A stretch of DNA of 56,433 bases from an uncultured Sphingomonadales bacterium (GCA_937898525.1 CALCBC010000036.1:1-56433), one strand, 5' to 3'; positions 24,970 to 34,592 are shown, counted from the stretch's first letter. Translations and numbers: made by a program. The notes: generated by a model not told the origin, from the letters alone.

Positions 24970-26429
24970 CCCTGCTTCCCCAGGTGATGGTCATTCTGGA
25001 TGTCCGCCACCGGCCCGTGCTGCGACAGGATGCTCTTGCGGCGCAGGAACCGGCGCAGGCTCTCGGGCCCGATCCGCGGCGCGCCGTAGCCCGAGCAGCC
25101 GAAGCTGTCCGAGCCGAAGGTGCGCAGCTTGGCGAACGTCAGGAAGGTGTCCTGCAGGAAGATGCCGCCGGCGTTGATCCGCTTGCCGATCGCCTTCGCC
25201 TCCTCGACATCGCCGGCAATCACGCTCGCGGTCAGGCCGAACTGGGTGTCGTTGGCCAGGCGGATCGCTTCCTCGGTGTCGGAATAGACCATGACCGGGA
25301 TGCACGGCCCGAAAGTCTCGTCCTGCATGATCAGCATCTGGTGGTTGACGCCGGTCAGCACCGTCGGGCGCATGTAGAGTCCGCCACCGATATTCTCGAT
25401 TTCGCCGCCGGTCAGGATCTTCGCTCCCTTGCCGACCGCATCGTCGAGATGGCGCTTCACGATCTCGGCCTGCGGGGCGAACGTGAACGGGCCGATGTGC
25501 CCCGCGCGCGGATCGTCGGCGTTGAGCCGCACGGCCTTGGCCTTCTCGACCAGCTTGTCGACGAAGGCATCGTGCACGCTCTCGTGCACGTAGACCCGCT
25601 CGACCGAATAACAGACCTGCCCGGTCGCATAGACCGCGCCGCGCAGCACCGCGGTGGCAGCGCGCTCGAGGTCGGCGCTGGCGGTGACGATGCACGGGTC
25701 CTTGCCGCCGAGCTCGAGGTTGCACGGAATCAGCCGCTCGGCGCAGGCGACCGCGACCTTGCGTCCCGTCGGCACCGAGCCGGTGAAGCAGATCGTGTCG
25801 GCCTCGGCGATCACCGCCTGGCCGACCTCGCCCGGGCCGGTCACGTAGTCGAACACCGCCGCCAGCTCGGGCACCTCGCGCACGGTCTCGAACAGCGTCT
25901 CGATCACCCGGGGGGTCACCTCGCTCGGCTTCAGGAGCACCGCGCTGCCCGCGAACAACGCCGGCACGGCGTCGAGCAGCGCCAGCATCAGCGGGGCGTT
26001 CCACGGGCTGATCACCCCGACGATCGGATAGGCGACGACCTGGCTTTCGACCTCGACCGTCGGCATCGAGGTGCTCATGCCCTGCCACTTCAGGCTCTCG
26101 AACGCCTTCGGTGCGTCCTCCAGCCAGCCGCCGATGTTGCCCATCGTGATGAAGCCCTGCAGGTAGCTCGTGTGGCACCCGCCGGTATCGGCCGCGTCGG
26201 CCTCGCCGATGTCGCCCGCACGCGCCTTCACCGCACCGAGCCAGCGGGCCATGACCCCGCAGCGGCCTTCGACGCCGAGCGCCTCCCACTGCCGCTGGTT
26301 CTCGCGCAGGCGCGCCGCCTTGGCAGCGACCTCGGCGCGGCTCGACACCGGCAGCTCGAAATCCACCTGCCCGGTACGCGGGTTGCGCACCGCGAGCATC
26401 GCTTCCTGCGCGGGAGCCGCTGACGCCAT
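24966..26429 (-). CDS. NAD(P)-dependent aldehyde dehydrogenase
   Basis: This 487-residue protein has the standard ALDH layout: cofactor region GVISPWNAPLMLAL, general base in NLELGGKD, and catalytic Cys273 in GQVCYS. C-terminal signatures include DETFGPCIPVMVY and RLANDTQFGLTAS. It starts an operon with alcohol dehydrogenase and esterase, consistent with sequential oxidation of an alcohol to an acid. The C-terminus (HGPVADIQNDHHLGKQG) is slightly extended. The specific substrate is not evident. Confidence 0.93.
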   Translation of the reverse strand: MASAAPAQEAMLAVRNPRTGQVDFELPVSSRAEVAAKAARLRENQRQWEALGVEGRCGVMARWLGAVKARAGDIGEADAADTGGCHTSYLQGFITMGNIGGWLEDAPKAFESLKWQGMSTSMPTVEVESQVVAYPIVGVISPWNAPLMLALLDAVPALFAGSAVLLKPSEVTPRVIETLFETVREVPELAAVFDYVTGPGEVGQAVIAEADTICFTGSVPTGRKVAVACAERLIPCNLELGGKDPCIVTASADLERAATAVLRGAVYATGQVCYSVERVYVHESVHDAFVDKLVEKAKAVRLNADDPRAGHIGPFTFAPQAEIVKRHLDDAVGKGAKILTGGEIENIGGGLYMRPTVLTGVNHQMLIMQDETFGPCIPVMVYSDTEEAIRLANDTQFGLTASVIAGDVEEAKAIGKRINAGGIFLQDTFLTFAKLRTFGSDSFGCSGYGAPRIGPESLRRFLRRKSILSQHGPVADIQNDHHLGKQG

Positions 26430-26620
26430 TGCTGTCCTCTCCTGTCCTTTGTCGGCCTGCTAACCTGCCAACTGCGCGCGCGATAGCAACATTTCTCGCC
26501 CATTCGCGGTCTGGCGCTTGCGCCGCCCGCTTGGGCGCGATGGTGCACTGCGGGACGGATAAGCGGGCGGCCCGGTCCGTTGCCCCCGCATCGCCACCCG
26601 GCGAACTAGGAGAGCGAGAA

Positions 26621-27022
26621 ATGACCGACCAGAACAGGAACCCCGGCCAGCAACAGCCGAACACCGGCGCAGGCAGCCGCCAGCAGGAACAGCAGACCGG
26701 CGGCGGTCGCTTCGATGACGAACGCCAGAACCCCGGTTCGACCGAGTCCGGCCAGAGCGGCGCGGACCAGATGGAGCAGCAGGGCGGCAGCTACCGCCCG
26801 CAGGGTGACCGCGGCGTCGAGTTCGAAGCCGAAGAAGGCCAGGATATCGACTTCCAGCCCGAGCAGCAGGGCGAGGCTCCTGGCCAGCAGGGCGGCGAGC
26901 AGCCCGGATACGGCGGCGGCCATGGCGGCATCGGCAGCCAGCAGGAGCAGCAGAGCGAGCGCCGCGACGAGCGCGATCGCTCCGGCACCCCCGGCGGAAG
27001 CCGAGGGGAGAACGACCGCTAG
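26621..27022 (+). CDS. Hypothetical disordered Gln/Gly-rich protein
   Basis: The 133-residue product is almost wholly low-complexity: Gln, Gly, Glu, Asp, Arg, Ser and Pro dominate and hydrophobic residues are nearly absent. It is predicted to be soluble and disordered. A good Shine-Dalgarno (AGGAGAG) precedes the ATG and a hairpin terminator follows, supporting a real gene. An acidic central patch (EFEAEEGQDIDFQPE) lies between two Gln-rich segments. Composition recalls stress-related hydrophilin or KGG-type proteins, but no family motif is certain. Confidence 0.65.
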   Translation: MTDQNRNPGQQQPNTGAGSRQQEQQTGGGRFDDERQNPGSTESGQSGADQMEQQGGSYRPQGDRGVEFEAEEGQDIDFQPEQQGEAPGQQGGEQPGYGGGHGGIGSQQEQQSERRDERDRSGTPGGSRGENDR

Positions 27023-27033
27023 CCGGCCGGCCC

Positions 27034-27064
27034 GGGCGGAGGCTGCCTGCGGGGGTCTCCGCCC
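27034..27064. terminator. Bidirectional hairpin terminator
   Basis: GGGCGGAG at 27034-27041 pairs with CTCCGCCC at 27057-27064. It lies between the convergent disordered-protein gene and the TonB receptor. There is a short GTTACG after the stem but no long T-tract. Confidence 0.6.
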
Positions 27065-27070
27065 GTTACG

Positions 27071-29083
27071 CTAGAAGCCGTAGCGCAGCCCGCCCCATAC
27101 GGTGAGCGGCACGCCGAGATCCATCGACCCGCCCTGGTTGCGGGTGATGATTGTCTCGTCGAACAGGTTCTCGACCCGCGCGATCAGGCTCAGCTTGTCG
27201 ACCAGCGGCACTTGAGCGAACAGGTCGACGGTCGTCGCTGCCGGTAGCGGATCGTCCTCCTGGTCGCCTTCGAACTGCTTGCCGACGTGGCGCAGCGTGG
27301 CCGAGAGGTTCCAGCCATCGCGCGGCTGCCAGCTCAGCGTCGCGCTGGCGGCGAACGACGGCGTCTGCGCCGGGCGGTTGCCGTCGAGCGCGGCCTGAAC
27401 CCCGCTCGCCTCTACTTCGGCATCGACCAGGCTCGCCGTGGCGAACAGCCGCACCGGCCCGTCTCCGACGCGGCCGGCCAGCTCGAGCCCTTGCGATTCG
27501 ATCGCGTCGAGGTTCTGCCGCTGCCGCTCGGTCGGCGTCAGCGAGACGTTGGCGATCGCGCCCTTCACGCGGTTGTCGAACGCGGTCAGCGAGAACTCGA
27601 CCCCGCGATCAGCGATCACGTCAATACCGGCCTCGAACCCGCGCAATCGCTCGTTGGCGAGTTGGGCGTTGGCGCTGGTGGTGACCGGGAAGACGACGAA
27701 CGGGCGGTAGAGCTCGTTCAGCGTCGGCAGGCGCAGCCCGGTGTACGCCGCCCCGCGCACGCGCACCCCGCGCGCGACGTCGGCCGTTCCGCCGACCCGC
27801 CACGATACGTCCCAGCCCGAGCGGTCGGGATAGATCGAATCCTCGAGCACCGCGCCGTTTGCCGCGAGGTTGCGGTGATAGCCGTCGCGCACGGTCCACC
27901 GGTCGGCGCGGATTCCCCCGGTCAGGAGGATCGGCCCGATCGAATAGTCGTCCTCGATGAACAGCCCGAGGTCGCTGTTCTCCCCGCCGGCGAAGCGGCT
28001 GCCGTTGGCGGCGCCGGTCGCGGCGTTGAAACGGTACTCGGCGAGGTCGCCTTCCGAGCGGCGGAAGTCCGCACCGATGCGCAGCAGGTGGGCGTCGCCG
28101 ACCGGCGGACGGATCTCGATCTTGCCGCCGAGGCCGGAGGCCGGCGTGTCGCGCTGGTCGAGGGTCGGGTTGGGCGTCGCAGGATTCGAGCTGACGACAA
28201 TATTCGAGAAGTTGCGCCACTGCGCATAGGCGATTGCGTCGAACTGCCATTCGCCGCGGCCGATCAGCCGCACGCTGAGGTCCTCGCCGCGCGTCGTGTT
28301 GTCTGCTCCGCGGAAGCGCAGCGTGCGGTCGGTCTCGAACGCGAGGCCGCGGACCTGGAGCTGCATGTCGGGCCCGATCGCCTGGACCACGCGTCCGCTG
28401 GCCGACCAGCTCTCGTAGGCCGCATTGACCGAGGCGGGGGTCAGCTGGTCCTTCGGCGTCGTGCGGAACCCGTCGCCGCGGTCCCAGCGGCCGCTGACGG
28501 TCGCGAAGCCCGAGTCCCACTGCGGCGCGAGGCTCGCTTCGAGCTCGGTGTCGCCGCGGTCGTTGACGAAGCCCTGCGCGCTGAGCAGGCCGAGTTCGGC
28601 GGCATCGACGCTTTCGAGTTCGATCGTGCCGGCGAGCGCTCCGCTGCCGAACGGCCCCGAACCGCCGCCGCGGGTGACCCGGATGACGTCGAGCTGGTTG
28701 GGCGAAAGCGCCGAAAGCGGCACGTGACCGAAGAACGGATCGAGCATCGGCACGCCGTCGAGCAGCACCAGCGCACGGCTCGACGCGTTGCCGCCGAGCG
28801 CGCGCAGCGTCACGCCCTGCGCGGTCGGGTTCGACGAGCGGCTGTCCGAGCGGCGGAACTGCTGGAACCCGGCGATGTTGCCCAGCGCGTCCTCGATCTG
28901 GCCCGAGGCGGTCGAAAGCATCTGCTCGCGGTCGAGCTCGATGGTCGAATAGGCGATCACCGAAGGCGGCGCCTCGAGGCCCCGGCCGGTGACGACGATC
29001 ACCTCGTCCTCTTTGGCCTCTTGCGCCACGGCCGGCGCAAGCGGCATGACGAGCGATGCCAGAGCCAGGTACTTCAATCGCAT
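27071..29083 (-). CDS. TonB-dependent receptor (BtuB/vitamin-siderophore type)
   Basis: This 670-residue receptor has a signal peptide (MRLKYLALASLVMPLAPAVAQ) and a TonB-box-like DEVIVVTGRG. The plug domain runs about 30-150, with LVLLDGVPMLDPFFGHVPL and GSGPFGSGALAGTIEL. The barrel includes GLRLPTLNELYRPF and ends RVENLFDE ... WGGLRYGF. The size and motifs resemble BtuB/FhuA-type receptors. No ligand-specific neighbour is present; the exported NTF2-like gene is divergent from it. The substrate is unknown and could be a siderophore or an aromatic dimer. Confidence 0.92.
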   Translation of the reverse strand: MRLKYLALASLVMPLAPAVAQEAKEDEVIVVTGRGLEAPPSVIAYSTIELDREQMLSTASGQIEDALGNIAGFQQFRRSDSRSSNPTAQGVTLRALGGNASSRALVLLDGVPMLDPFFGHVPLSALSPNQLDVIRVTRGGGSGPFGSGALAGTIELESVDAAELGLLSAQGFVNDRGDTELEASLAPQWDSGFATVSGRWDRGDGFRTTPKDQLTPASVNAAYESWSASGRVVQAIGPDMQLQVRGLAFETDRTLRFRGADNTTRGEDLSVRLIGRGEWQFDAIAYAQWRNFSNIVVSSNPATPNPTLDQRDTPASGLGGKIEIRPPVGDAHLLRIGADFRRSEGDLAEYRFNAATGAANGSRFAGGENSDLGLFIEDDYSIGPILLTGGIRADRWTVRDGYHRNLAANGAVLEDSIYPDRSGWDVSWRVGGTADVARGVRVRGAAYTGLRLPTLNELYRPFVVFPVTTSANAQLANERLRGFEAGIDVIADRGVEFSLTAFDNRVKGAIANVSLTPTERQRQNLDAIESQGLELAGRVGDGPVRLFATASLVDAEVEASGVQAALDGNRPAQTPSFAASATLSWQPRDGWNLSATLRHVGKQFEGDQEDDPLPAATTVDLFAQVPLVDKLSLIARVENLFDETIITRNQGGSMDLGVPLTVWGGLRYGF

Positions 29084-29193
29084 GGAATGCCCTCACCCTC
29101 GATCAAATTGCGTTTGTCCGGCTCCCTAGCGGTGAAAGCTTGCCGCGTCACCCCTCGTTTGGCACACCGGGGACGAAGCAGGGAGATACGAGA

Positions 29194-29724
29194 ATGCGCT
29201 TCGCGTTGATTGCGCTTGGAACCATCTCGGTGACGCTCGCGAGCCCGCTCACTGCGCAGGAGTCGTTGACTATGTCCGTCCCACCCGTCGTATCCGAGAA
29301 CCATGCCGCGCTGCTCGAAAGCGACGATCCGAAGCTCGCCGCCAACAAGCGGCTGGTCTACGACATGTACCGGATCGTGCTGCAGGGCGGCCACTGGGAC
29401 CGGGCGCACGAGTTCATCGCCGAGGACTACATCCAGCACAACCCGAACGCGGCTCAGGGCCTGCAGGGCCTGATAGACTATGTCCGCGCCAGCCGGCCCG
29501 TGCGCGAGATCAGCGATACGCTCGAGCTGCCGCTGATTCACCTGATGGCGGAGGGCGACTACGTGACCACCGCGTTCGTCCGCCCCGAGAAGGACGCCAA
29601 CGGCGAGACCTACTATACGACCTGGTTCGACCTCTACCGCATCGAGAACGGCAAGATCGCCGAGCACTGGGATCCGATGCTCAAGAGCGACCCGAAGATC
29701 GACCCGAACGACAAGCGGCTGTGA
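29194..29724 (+). CDS. Exported NTF2/SnoaL-like protein
   Basis: The 176-residue product has a signal peptide (FALIALGTISVTLASPLTAQ) and then a SnoaL-like domain with FIAEDYIQHNPNAAQG, GDYVTTAFV and WFDLYRIENGKIAEHWD. It closely resembles the cytoplasmic protein at 55999-56388, which shares the IQHNP and IAEHWD motifs, but it is exported. GGGAG precedes the ATG. It is divergent from the second TonB receptor. Such periplasmic members are often annotated as predicted SnoaL-like aldol condensation-catalyzing enzymes; activity is unproven. Confidence 0.82.
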   Translation: MRFALIALGTISVTLASPLTAQESLTMSVPPVVSENHAALLESDDPKLAANKRLVYDMYRIVLQGGHWDRAHEFIAEDYIQHNPNAAQGLQGLIDYVRASRPVREISDTLELPLIHLMAEGDYVTTAFVRPEKDANGETYYTTWFDLYRIENGKIAEHWDPMLKSDPKIDPNDKRL

Positions 29725-29743
29725 TCCGCCGGCCGCGGCCGCT

Positions 29744-30187
29744 TCAGTAGAGTACGCCGCGCCGCCCCATCGCGCGGGCGTAGAGGATTTCGCCGATGAC
29801 TCCGACGATGATGACGGCGGAACTCACGCGGGATTCGGCGCTCGTCAGCAGCAGCGAGGTCCCGCTCACCACTTCATATGAATTGCCGATCAGCAGCACC
29901 GCGAGCTGGACGATGAACAGCCAGGGCGCCCAGCGGGACTGCAGCAACAGCGCGACCGAGCCCGCCACCCCCGCGACCGGGCCGATGTCGGCGAACAGCA
30001 CGAACCACGACGGCTGTCCGGCGAAATAGGCGGCAACCTCGGGGTCTGGCACCGGCAGGCTCGCGGTCTGCGCGGCGATGGCGATCGCGATGCCCCAGCC
30101 GTTCCACAACACGAGCAGCAGCCCGACCACCCACAGGTGCCGGGGAGCCTTCGACGGACTCGGAACCGCTTGTGATCCCGCGCTCAT
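29744..30187 (-). CDS. Small integral membrane protein, four predicted helices
   Basis: This 147-residue protein has four hydrophobic segments, at about residues 18-40, 58-80, 83-105 and 115-140. It starts with a short polar N-terminus. The ATG at 30187 is chosen because it directly precedes the first helix region; the upstream extension is Arg-rich and non-membrane. No catalytic motif is recognised. It lies downstream of rlpA on the same strand with a 73-nt gap. The function is unknown. Confidence 0.65.
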   Translation of the reverse strand: MSAGSQAVPSPSKAPRHLWVVGLLLVLWNGWGIAIAIAAQTASLPVPDPEVAAYFAGQPSWFVLFADIGPVAGVAGSVALLLQSRWAPWLFIVQLAVLLIGNSYEVVSGTSLLLTSAESRVSSAVIIVGVIGEILYARAMGRRGVLY

Positions 30188-30260
30188 CCGCACTTCATGC
30201 GCGCCGTCGGGTGCGCAGGCAAGCCGGGACGGCGCCCGTTTGCGGCGAGTCGTTGGAACC

Positions 30261-30833
30261 CTAGCGCCCGGCTTCCGCGGCAAGCCGTGTGCGCAGGCGC
30301 CGGAGTTCGGCCTCGGAAACCCGCGGCAGCTCGCGTGCGGGCTTGCCCTCGCGCAACCGCTCGCGGTCGCGTTCGGAGGGATCGACCACCCGGACCCGCA
30401 CCGGCGCGACGCCCTGCGCCCTGACGCCGAGCAGCTCCGCCGCGCCGCGCGAAAGATCGATGATCCGGCCGCGGACAAATGGCCCGCGATCGTTGATCCG
30501 GACGAGTATTCGCCGCCCGGTGTCGAGCGCGGTGACCTCGGCATAAGTGGGCAGCGGCAAGGTCGTGTGCGCGGCGCTGATCCCGTCGGGGCGGAAGCGT
30601 TCGCCGTTGGCGGTCTGGTTGCCGGATTCGGGCCCGTACCACGAGGCGTAGCCGACGCGGTCGTAGTTCGGGTCCGCCGCGGGCGTATAGGTCGTCCCGC
30701 GCACGGTGTAGGGTGGGCCGATCCGCACCGGGACGTCGCTGACCGGCCGGTAGTCGCGCCCGCCGCCGCAGGCCGACAGCGCCAGCACCGCGATCGTGGC
30801 GCCGAAAATCCGTGCTGCCCCCACTCTCGTCAT
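30261..30833 (-). CDS. rlpA: RlpA-like septal ring lytic transglycosylase lipoprotein
   Basis: The 190-residue lipoprotein has lipobox LALSAC near residue 23 and a double-psi beta-barrel domain. Its signatures are VGYASWYGPESGNQTANGERF, AAHTTLPLPT and VRINDRGPFVRGRIIDLSRGAAELLG. RlpA cleaves denuded glycan strands at division sites. The C-terminal SPOR domain found in many RlpA proteins is absent; instead there is a short charged tail. The ATG at 30833 is chosen because it gives a normal lipoprotein signal. Confidence 0.9.
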   Translation of the reverse strand: MTRVGAARIFGATIAVLALSACGGGRDYRPVSDVPVRIGPPYTVRGTTYTPAADPNYDRVGYASWYGPESGNQTANGERFRPDGISAAHTTLPLPTYAEVTALDTGRRILVRINDRGPFVRGRIIDLSRGAAELLGVRAQGVAPVRVRVVDPSERDRERLREGKPARELPRVSEAELRRLRTRLAAEAGR

Positions 30834-31049
30834 GTCACCGGTCCTAGGCCGCCACGCTGCCAAGCGGAAGGGCGGGCCGGACGCGAATTGACAGCTTCGC
30901 GCGAGCGGTTCAGTCTTCCTTCAGAGCGCACTGGGGCGCCACCTGTCCGCGGCAAGGGAGCTCGCTCCCACCCACTCGACACCGGACGTACGCAACCTTC
31001 TTCCGGCCTGTCTCGAGCGGACGCCAGGCGATCTCGGAAGGAAGGTCCC

Positions 31050-32711
31050 ATGCCCAGGACGCTCGGCCCGCGGGCCAATCTCGACAATTTCAGGAAAGAC
31101 GCGAAGCGCTGGCTCAAGGCGTTGCGCACCGGCGATGCCGACGCCCGACAACGGCTGCGCGACGCCTGGCCCGGCGCGCCGTCCGAACCGGGCCTGCGCG
31201 ACGTGCAGCAGGCGCTTGCGCGCGAATACGGGTTCGGCGGCTGGGCGAAGCTCAAGGAGGCGCTCGAGGAACGCGTCCACGCCGCGATGGACGCCGACGC
31301 GCTAGTGGAGATCGTGCTGCGCGGCGCGTGGGACGACGGCGACCGCGCCGCCGCTGCGCGGATCGCACAACGCCATCCCCAGCTCGCCCGCCACGGCCTG
31401 CACGCGGCCGTGGCGTTCGGCGACCTCGACGAGGTCCGCCACCGGCTGGCGGCCGATCCCACCTCGGCGACTTCGAACGGCGGGCCGCACGGCTGGGAGC
31501 CGCTGCAGTACCTCGCCTACAGCCGATTGCCGCTTCCGGCAGTCGAGGACAACGCGCTCGCGCTGGCGGAACTGCTGCTCGACCAGGGGGCCGACCCCAA
31601 CGCCGCGTTCGACGATGGCTGGGGCAACGCGTTCAAGGTGCTGACCGGAGTGATCGCGCTCGGCGAGGGTGTTCGGCGTCCCCACCCGCGCGACCGCGAG
31701 CTGGCCGCGCTGCTGGTCGAGCGCGGCGCCGACCCGTTCGACATCCAGGCGCTCTACAACACCTCGATCGTCGGCGACGACACCTGCTGGCTCGAGTTCA
31801 TGTGGTCGCATTCGATGGCGCAAGGCAGCGAGCACCGCTGGCGGCAACTGGGAAAGGTCTCGCTCGGCGGCGCGGAGCGCAGCACGCTCGACTACCTGCT
31901 CGGCAACGCGGTCAACCAGGACCACCTCGCCCGCGCCGAATGGCTGCTGGCGCACGGCGCCGACCCGAACGGGCGCAACGCCTACAGCCGGCAGCCGCAC
32001 CACCACGTCGCCGAGCTGCACGGCTTCTCCGAGATGGCCGCGCTGCTGCGGCGGCACGGCGCCAGCGCTCCCGCGTTGTCGGGTGCACAGGCGTTCCAGG
32101 CCGCATGCCTGCGGATTGACGAGGCCGAGGCGCACCGGCTGGCCCGCTGGCGGCCGTGGTTCCTCCGGTACCCGAGCACGCTGCTCGCCGCAGCCGCGCA
32201 GAACCGGACCGACGTGCTGCGCCTACTGCTCGGCCTCGGCATGCCGGTCGACCTCGCCGCGCGCAACGGCCAGCGCGCGCTGCACAGCGCTGCCGGGGCC
32301 GGCGCGCTCGAGGCGATCCGGCTGCTGATCGAGGCCGGCGCCGACATCGACCGGCGCGGCGGACCTTACAACGCGACCCCGCTCGGCCACGGGGTGTTCT
32401 GGAAGAACCGCGCGGTGATCGAGCTGATCGCCCCGCTCAGCCGCGACCCGCACGACCTCGCCTGGGCCGGGTGGGCCGAACGCCTGCGCGCAGTGCTGGC
32501 GGAACAACCGGCGCTGGCGAACGCGCCGGGGCCGCGCGGCACGCCGCCGCTGTTCTCGCTGCCTGACGACGAGGACGCTGCGGCCGCGGTGGTCGAGGTG
32601 CTGCTCGCGGTCGGCGCCAACCGAACCGCGCGCAACGCCGAGGGCGAGACGCCAGCGCAAGTCGCGCGGAAGCGCGGGCTGGAGGACGCGGCGGACTTGC
32701 TCGAGGGGTGA
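31050..32711 (+). CDS. Ankyrin-repeat protein
   Basis: This 553-residue soluble protein has an N-terminal region similar to other bacterial ankyrin proteins (LGPRANLDNFRKDAKRWLKALR). Multiple ankyrin-like repeats follow across residues 130-550, for example LAELLLDQGADPN, AALLVERGADPF, EWLLAHGADPNGRN and RLLIEAGADIDRRG. Ankyrin arrays bind other proteins; the partner is unknown. GGAAGG precedes the ATG. A 178-bp palindromic repeat begins 5 nt after the stop. Confidence 0.85.
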   Translation: MPRTLGPRANLDNFRKDAKRWLKALRTGDADARQRLRDAWPGAPSEPGLRDVQQALAREYGFGGWAKLKEALEERVHAAMDADALVEIVLRGAWDDGDRAAAARIAQRHPQLARHGLHAAVAFGDLDEVRHRLAADPTSATSNGGPHGWEPLQYLAYSRLPLPAVEDNALALAELLLDQGADPNAAFDDGWGNAFKVLTGVIALGEGVRRPHPRDRELAALLVERGADPFDIQALYNTSIVGDDTCWLEFMWSHSMAQGSEHRWRQLGKVSLGGAERSTLDYLLGNAVNQDHLARAEWLLAHGADPNGRNAYSRQPHHHVAELHGFSEMAALLRRHGASAPALSGAQAFQAACLRIDEAEAHRLARWRPWFLRYPSTLLAAAAQNRTDVLRLLLGLGMPVDLAARNGQRALHSAAGAGALEAIRLLIEAGADIDRRGGPYNATPLGHGVFWKNRAVIELIAPLSRDPHDLAWAGWAERLRAVLAEQPALANAPGPRGTPPLFSLPDDEDAAAAVVEVLLAVGANRTARNAEGETPAQVARKRGLEDAADLLEG

Positions 32712-32716
32712 AGGAG

Positions 32717-32894
32717 AAGGGGCCCTCATCCAACTCCGACTAAGCCCCTGCGGGGCTAAGTCTTCGTATCCTTCTCCCGCCAGCGGGAGAAGAAGGTGTA
32801 GCGCTCGCGGTTCGGGTCCTTCTCCCACTGGTGGGAGAAGGATAGCGAAGCTTACCGCCGAAGGCGGTTAGCGTAGCTTGGATGAGGGCCCCTT
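32717..32894. repeat. R1 dispersed repeat, full copy a (178 bp with 17-bp terminal inverted repeats)
   Basis: The ends AAGGGGCCCTCATCCAA and TTGGATGAGGGCCCCTT are perfect inverted repeats. Internal small hairpins include TAAGCCCC/GGGGCTAA, CTTCTCCCG/CGGGAGAAG and CTTCTCCCACTGGTGGGAGAAG. Further full copies in the same orientation lie at 34408 and 38841. There is no coding capacity, so it behaves like a MITE or composite REP element. Confidence 0.85.
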
Positions 32895-32906
32895 TCCCCT
32901 CTCCCC

Positions 32907-34379
32907 TCACAACCGCGCCGGCGCCCCGTCGAGCAGGATGGTCTTGGTCTCGAGGTACGGCCACAGCCCTTCCTCGCCGCCCTCGCGGCCCATGCCCGAC
33001 TGCTTGAAGCCGCCGAACGGCATGCCGAACTCCATCCGCATGCCGTTCTGGCCCACCACTCCGGTGCGCACTCGGCGCGCGATGTCATAGGCGGCCTGCG
33101 GGTCGGTGGTCAGCACCGAGCCGTTGAGGCCGTAGTTCGACTCGTTGGCGAGGCGGATCGCGTCTTCCTCGTCCTCGGCGGGGATCAGGCACAGCACCGG
33201 CCCGAAGATTTCCTCCTGGGCAATACGGCTCTGGTTGTCGACGTTGGCGAACAGCGTCGGCTCGATGAAGTAGCCCTTGTTCATGTGTGCCGGGCGCTGG
33301 CCGCCGGTGACGAGGTCGGCGCCCGACTTTCGGCCTTCCTCGATGTACATCTCGACCCGCTCGAGCTGACGCTTCATCGCCAGCGGGCCGAGCTGGGTCT
33401 CGGGATCCTCCGAATGGCCGATCTTGATGCCCCTCATCACCCCCGCGATCGCCTCGGCCAGCTCGTCGTGGCGGTGCCTGGGGACGATCGCGCGGCTGAG
33501 CATCGCGCAGACCTGCCCGCTCATCACCGTGATCGTATTGCCGAGGATGCCGGCGGCAGCCTCGATCGGGAAGTCGTCGCGCACGATCGCCGCCGACTTG
33601 CCGCCGAGCTCCATCGTGCAGCGGGTCATCTTGGCACCGCAGATCGAGGCGATGTGCATGCCCGCGGCGGACGAGCCGGTGAAGCTGACCTTGTCGATGC
33701 CGCGGCTGCGGATCAGGTGGTCGGACGCCTCGCGGTCCGCCGGCACGAGATTGACCGTGCCCGGCGGCAGGCCCGCGGCCTCGGCCGCCTCGGCGATGAT
33801 GTAGGCTTCGAGCGGAGTCTCGGGCGACGGCTTCATCACGATCGGGCAGCCCGCGACGAGCGCGTAGAACACCTTGTTGGCCATGATCCCGAACGGCGCG
33901 TTCCACGGGGCGATGCCGACGACGACGCCGACCGGCTCGCGTGCGATCACCGCCGTGTCGACGACCTGCCCCTTCTTCTGCTCGGTCCAGGCGAAGCTCT
34001 CGCCGAGCGCCGCGATGCCGCGCAGCCCGGCAATGCTGCCACCGTGCATGATCGGCGCGAAGCTCGCGAGGCCGCCGACCTGCGCGACCCACGCCGCACA
34101 AAGCTCGGGCACCCTCGCTTCGAGGTGGTCGATCATCTTCATCAGGATCGCGCCGCGCTCGGCCGGCGGAGTCGCCGGCCAGGGACCGTGATCGAACGCC
34201 TGCCGCGCGGCCGCGACCGCGCGGTCCATGTCCTCGGGGCCGGCGGCGGCCGTGCGGGCGACGATTTCCTCGCTGTTCGGATTGACGATCTCGAGCTGCT
34301 CGCCGCTCGTCGGCGCGACCCATTCGCCGCCGATGAACAGCTTGTCGGGATGCTTGATGTTGACGCCTTCGGGGGTCAT
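32907..34379 (-). CDS. NAD(P)-dependent aldehyde dehydrogenase
   Basis: The 490-residue enzyme has ALDH signatures: VGIAPWNAPFGIMANK, SFTGSSAAG, TMELGGKSAAIV (general base Glu) and catalytic Cys291 in GQVCAML. The C-terminus contains EEIFGPVLCLIP and FGMPFGGFKQSGMGREGG. The ATG at 34379 has GAGGAG upstream, and longer frames run into repeat R1b. It lies downstream of the PQQ dehydrogenase on the same strand, separated by that repeat, and would oxidise the aldehyde made by the alcohol dehydrogenase. Confidence 0.93.
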   Translation of the reverse strand: MTPEGVNIKHPDKLFIGGEWVAPTSGEQLEIVNPNSEEIVARTAAAGPEDMDRAVAAARQAFDHGPWPATPPAERGAILMKMIDHLEARVPELCAAWVAQVGGLASFAPIMHGGSIAGLRGIAALGESFAWTEQKKGQVVDTAVIAREPVGVVVGIAPWNAPFGIMANKVFYALVAGCPIVMKPSPETPLEAYIIAEAAEAAGLPPGTVNLVPADREASDHLIRSRGIDKVSFTGSSAAGMHIASICGAKMTRCTMELGGKSAAIVRDDFPIEAAAGILGNTITVMSGQVCAMLSRAIVPRHRHDELAEAIAGVMRGIKIGHSEDPETQLGPLAMKRQLERVEMYIEEGRKSGADLVTGGQRPAHMNKGYFIEPTLFANVDNQSRIAQEEIFGPVLCLIPAEDEEDAIRLANESNYGLNGSVLTTDPQAAYDIARRVRTGVVGQNGMRMEFGMPFGGFKQSGMGREGGEEGLWPYLETKTILLDGAPARL

Positions 34380-34407
34380 CGCGGGTCTCCTCGTTCGGGG
34401 CGAAGGC

Positions 34408-34583
34408 GGGGCCCTCATCCAACTCCGGCTAGGCCCCTGCGGGGCCAAGTCTCCGTATCCTTCTCCCGCCAGCGGGAGAAGAAGGGGCACGGCGCTTGCG
34501 GCCTGGCTCCTTCCCCCACTGGTGGGAGAAGGATAGCGAAGCTTGCTCGCGAAGCGAGCTAGCGTAGCTTGGATGAGGGCTCC
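34408..34583. repeat. R1 dispersed repeat, full copy b
   Basis: This 176-bp copy is in the same orientation as the one at 32717 and has matching ends (GGGGCCCTCATCCAA and TTGGATGAGGGCTCC) and internal CTTCTCCC hairpins. It separates the PQQ dehydrogenase from the aldehyde dehydrogenase in what would otherwise be one operon. Confidence 0.85.
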
Positions 34584-34592
34584 TTCCTTCTC

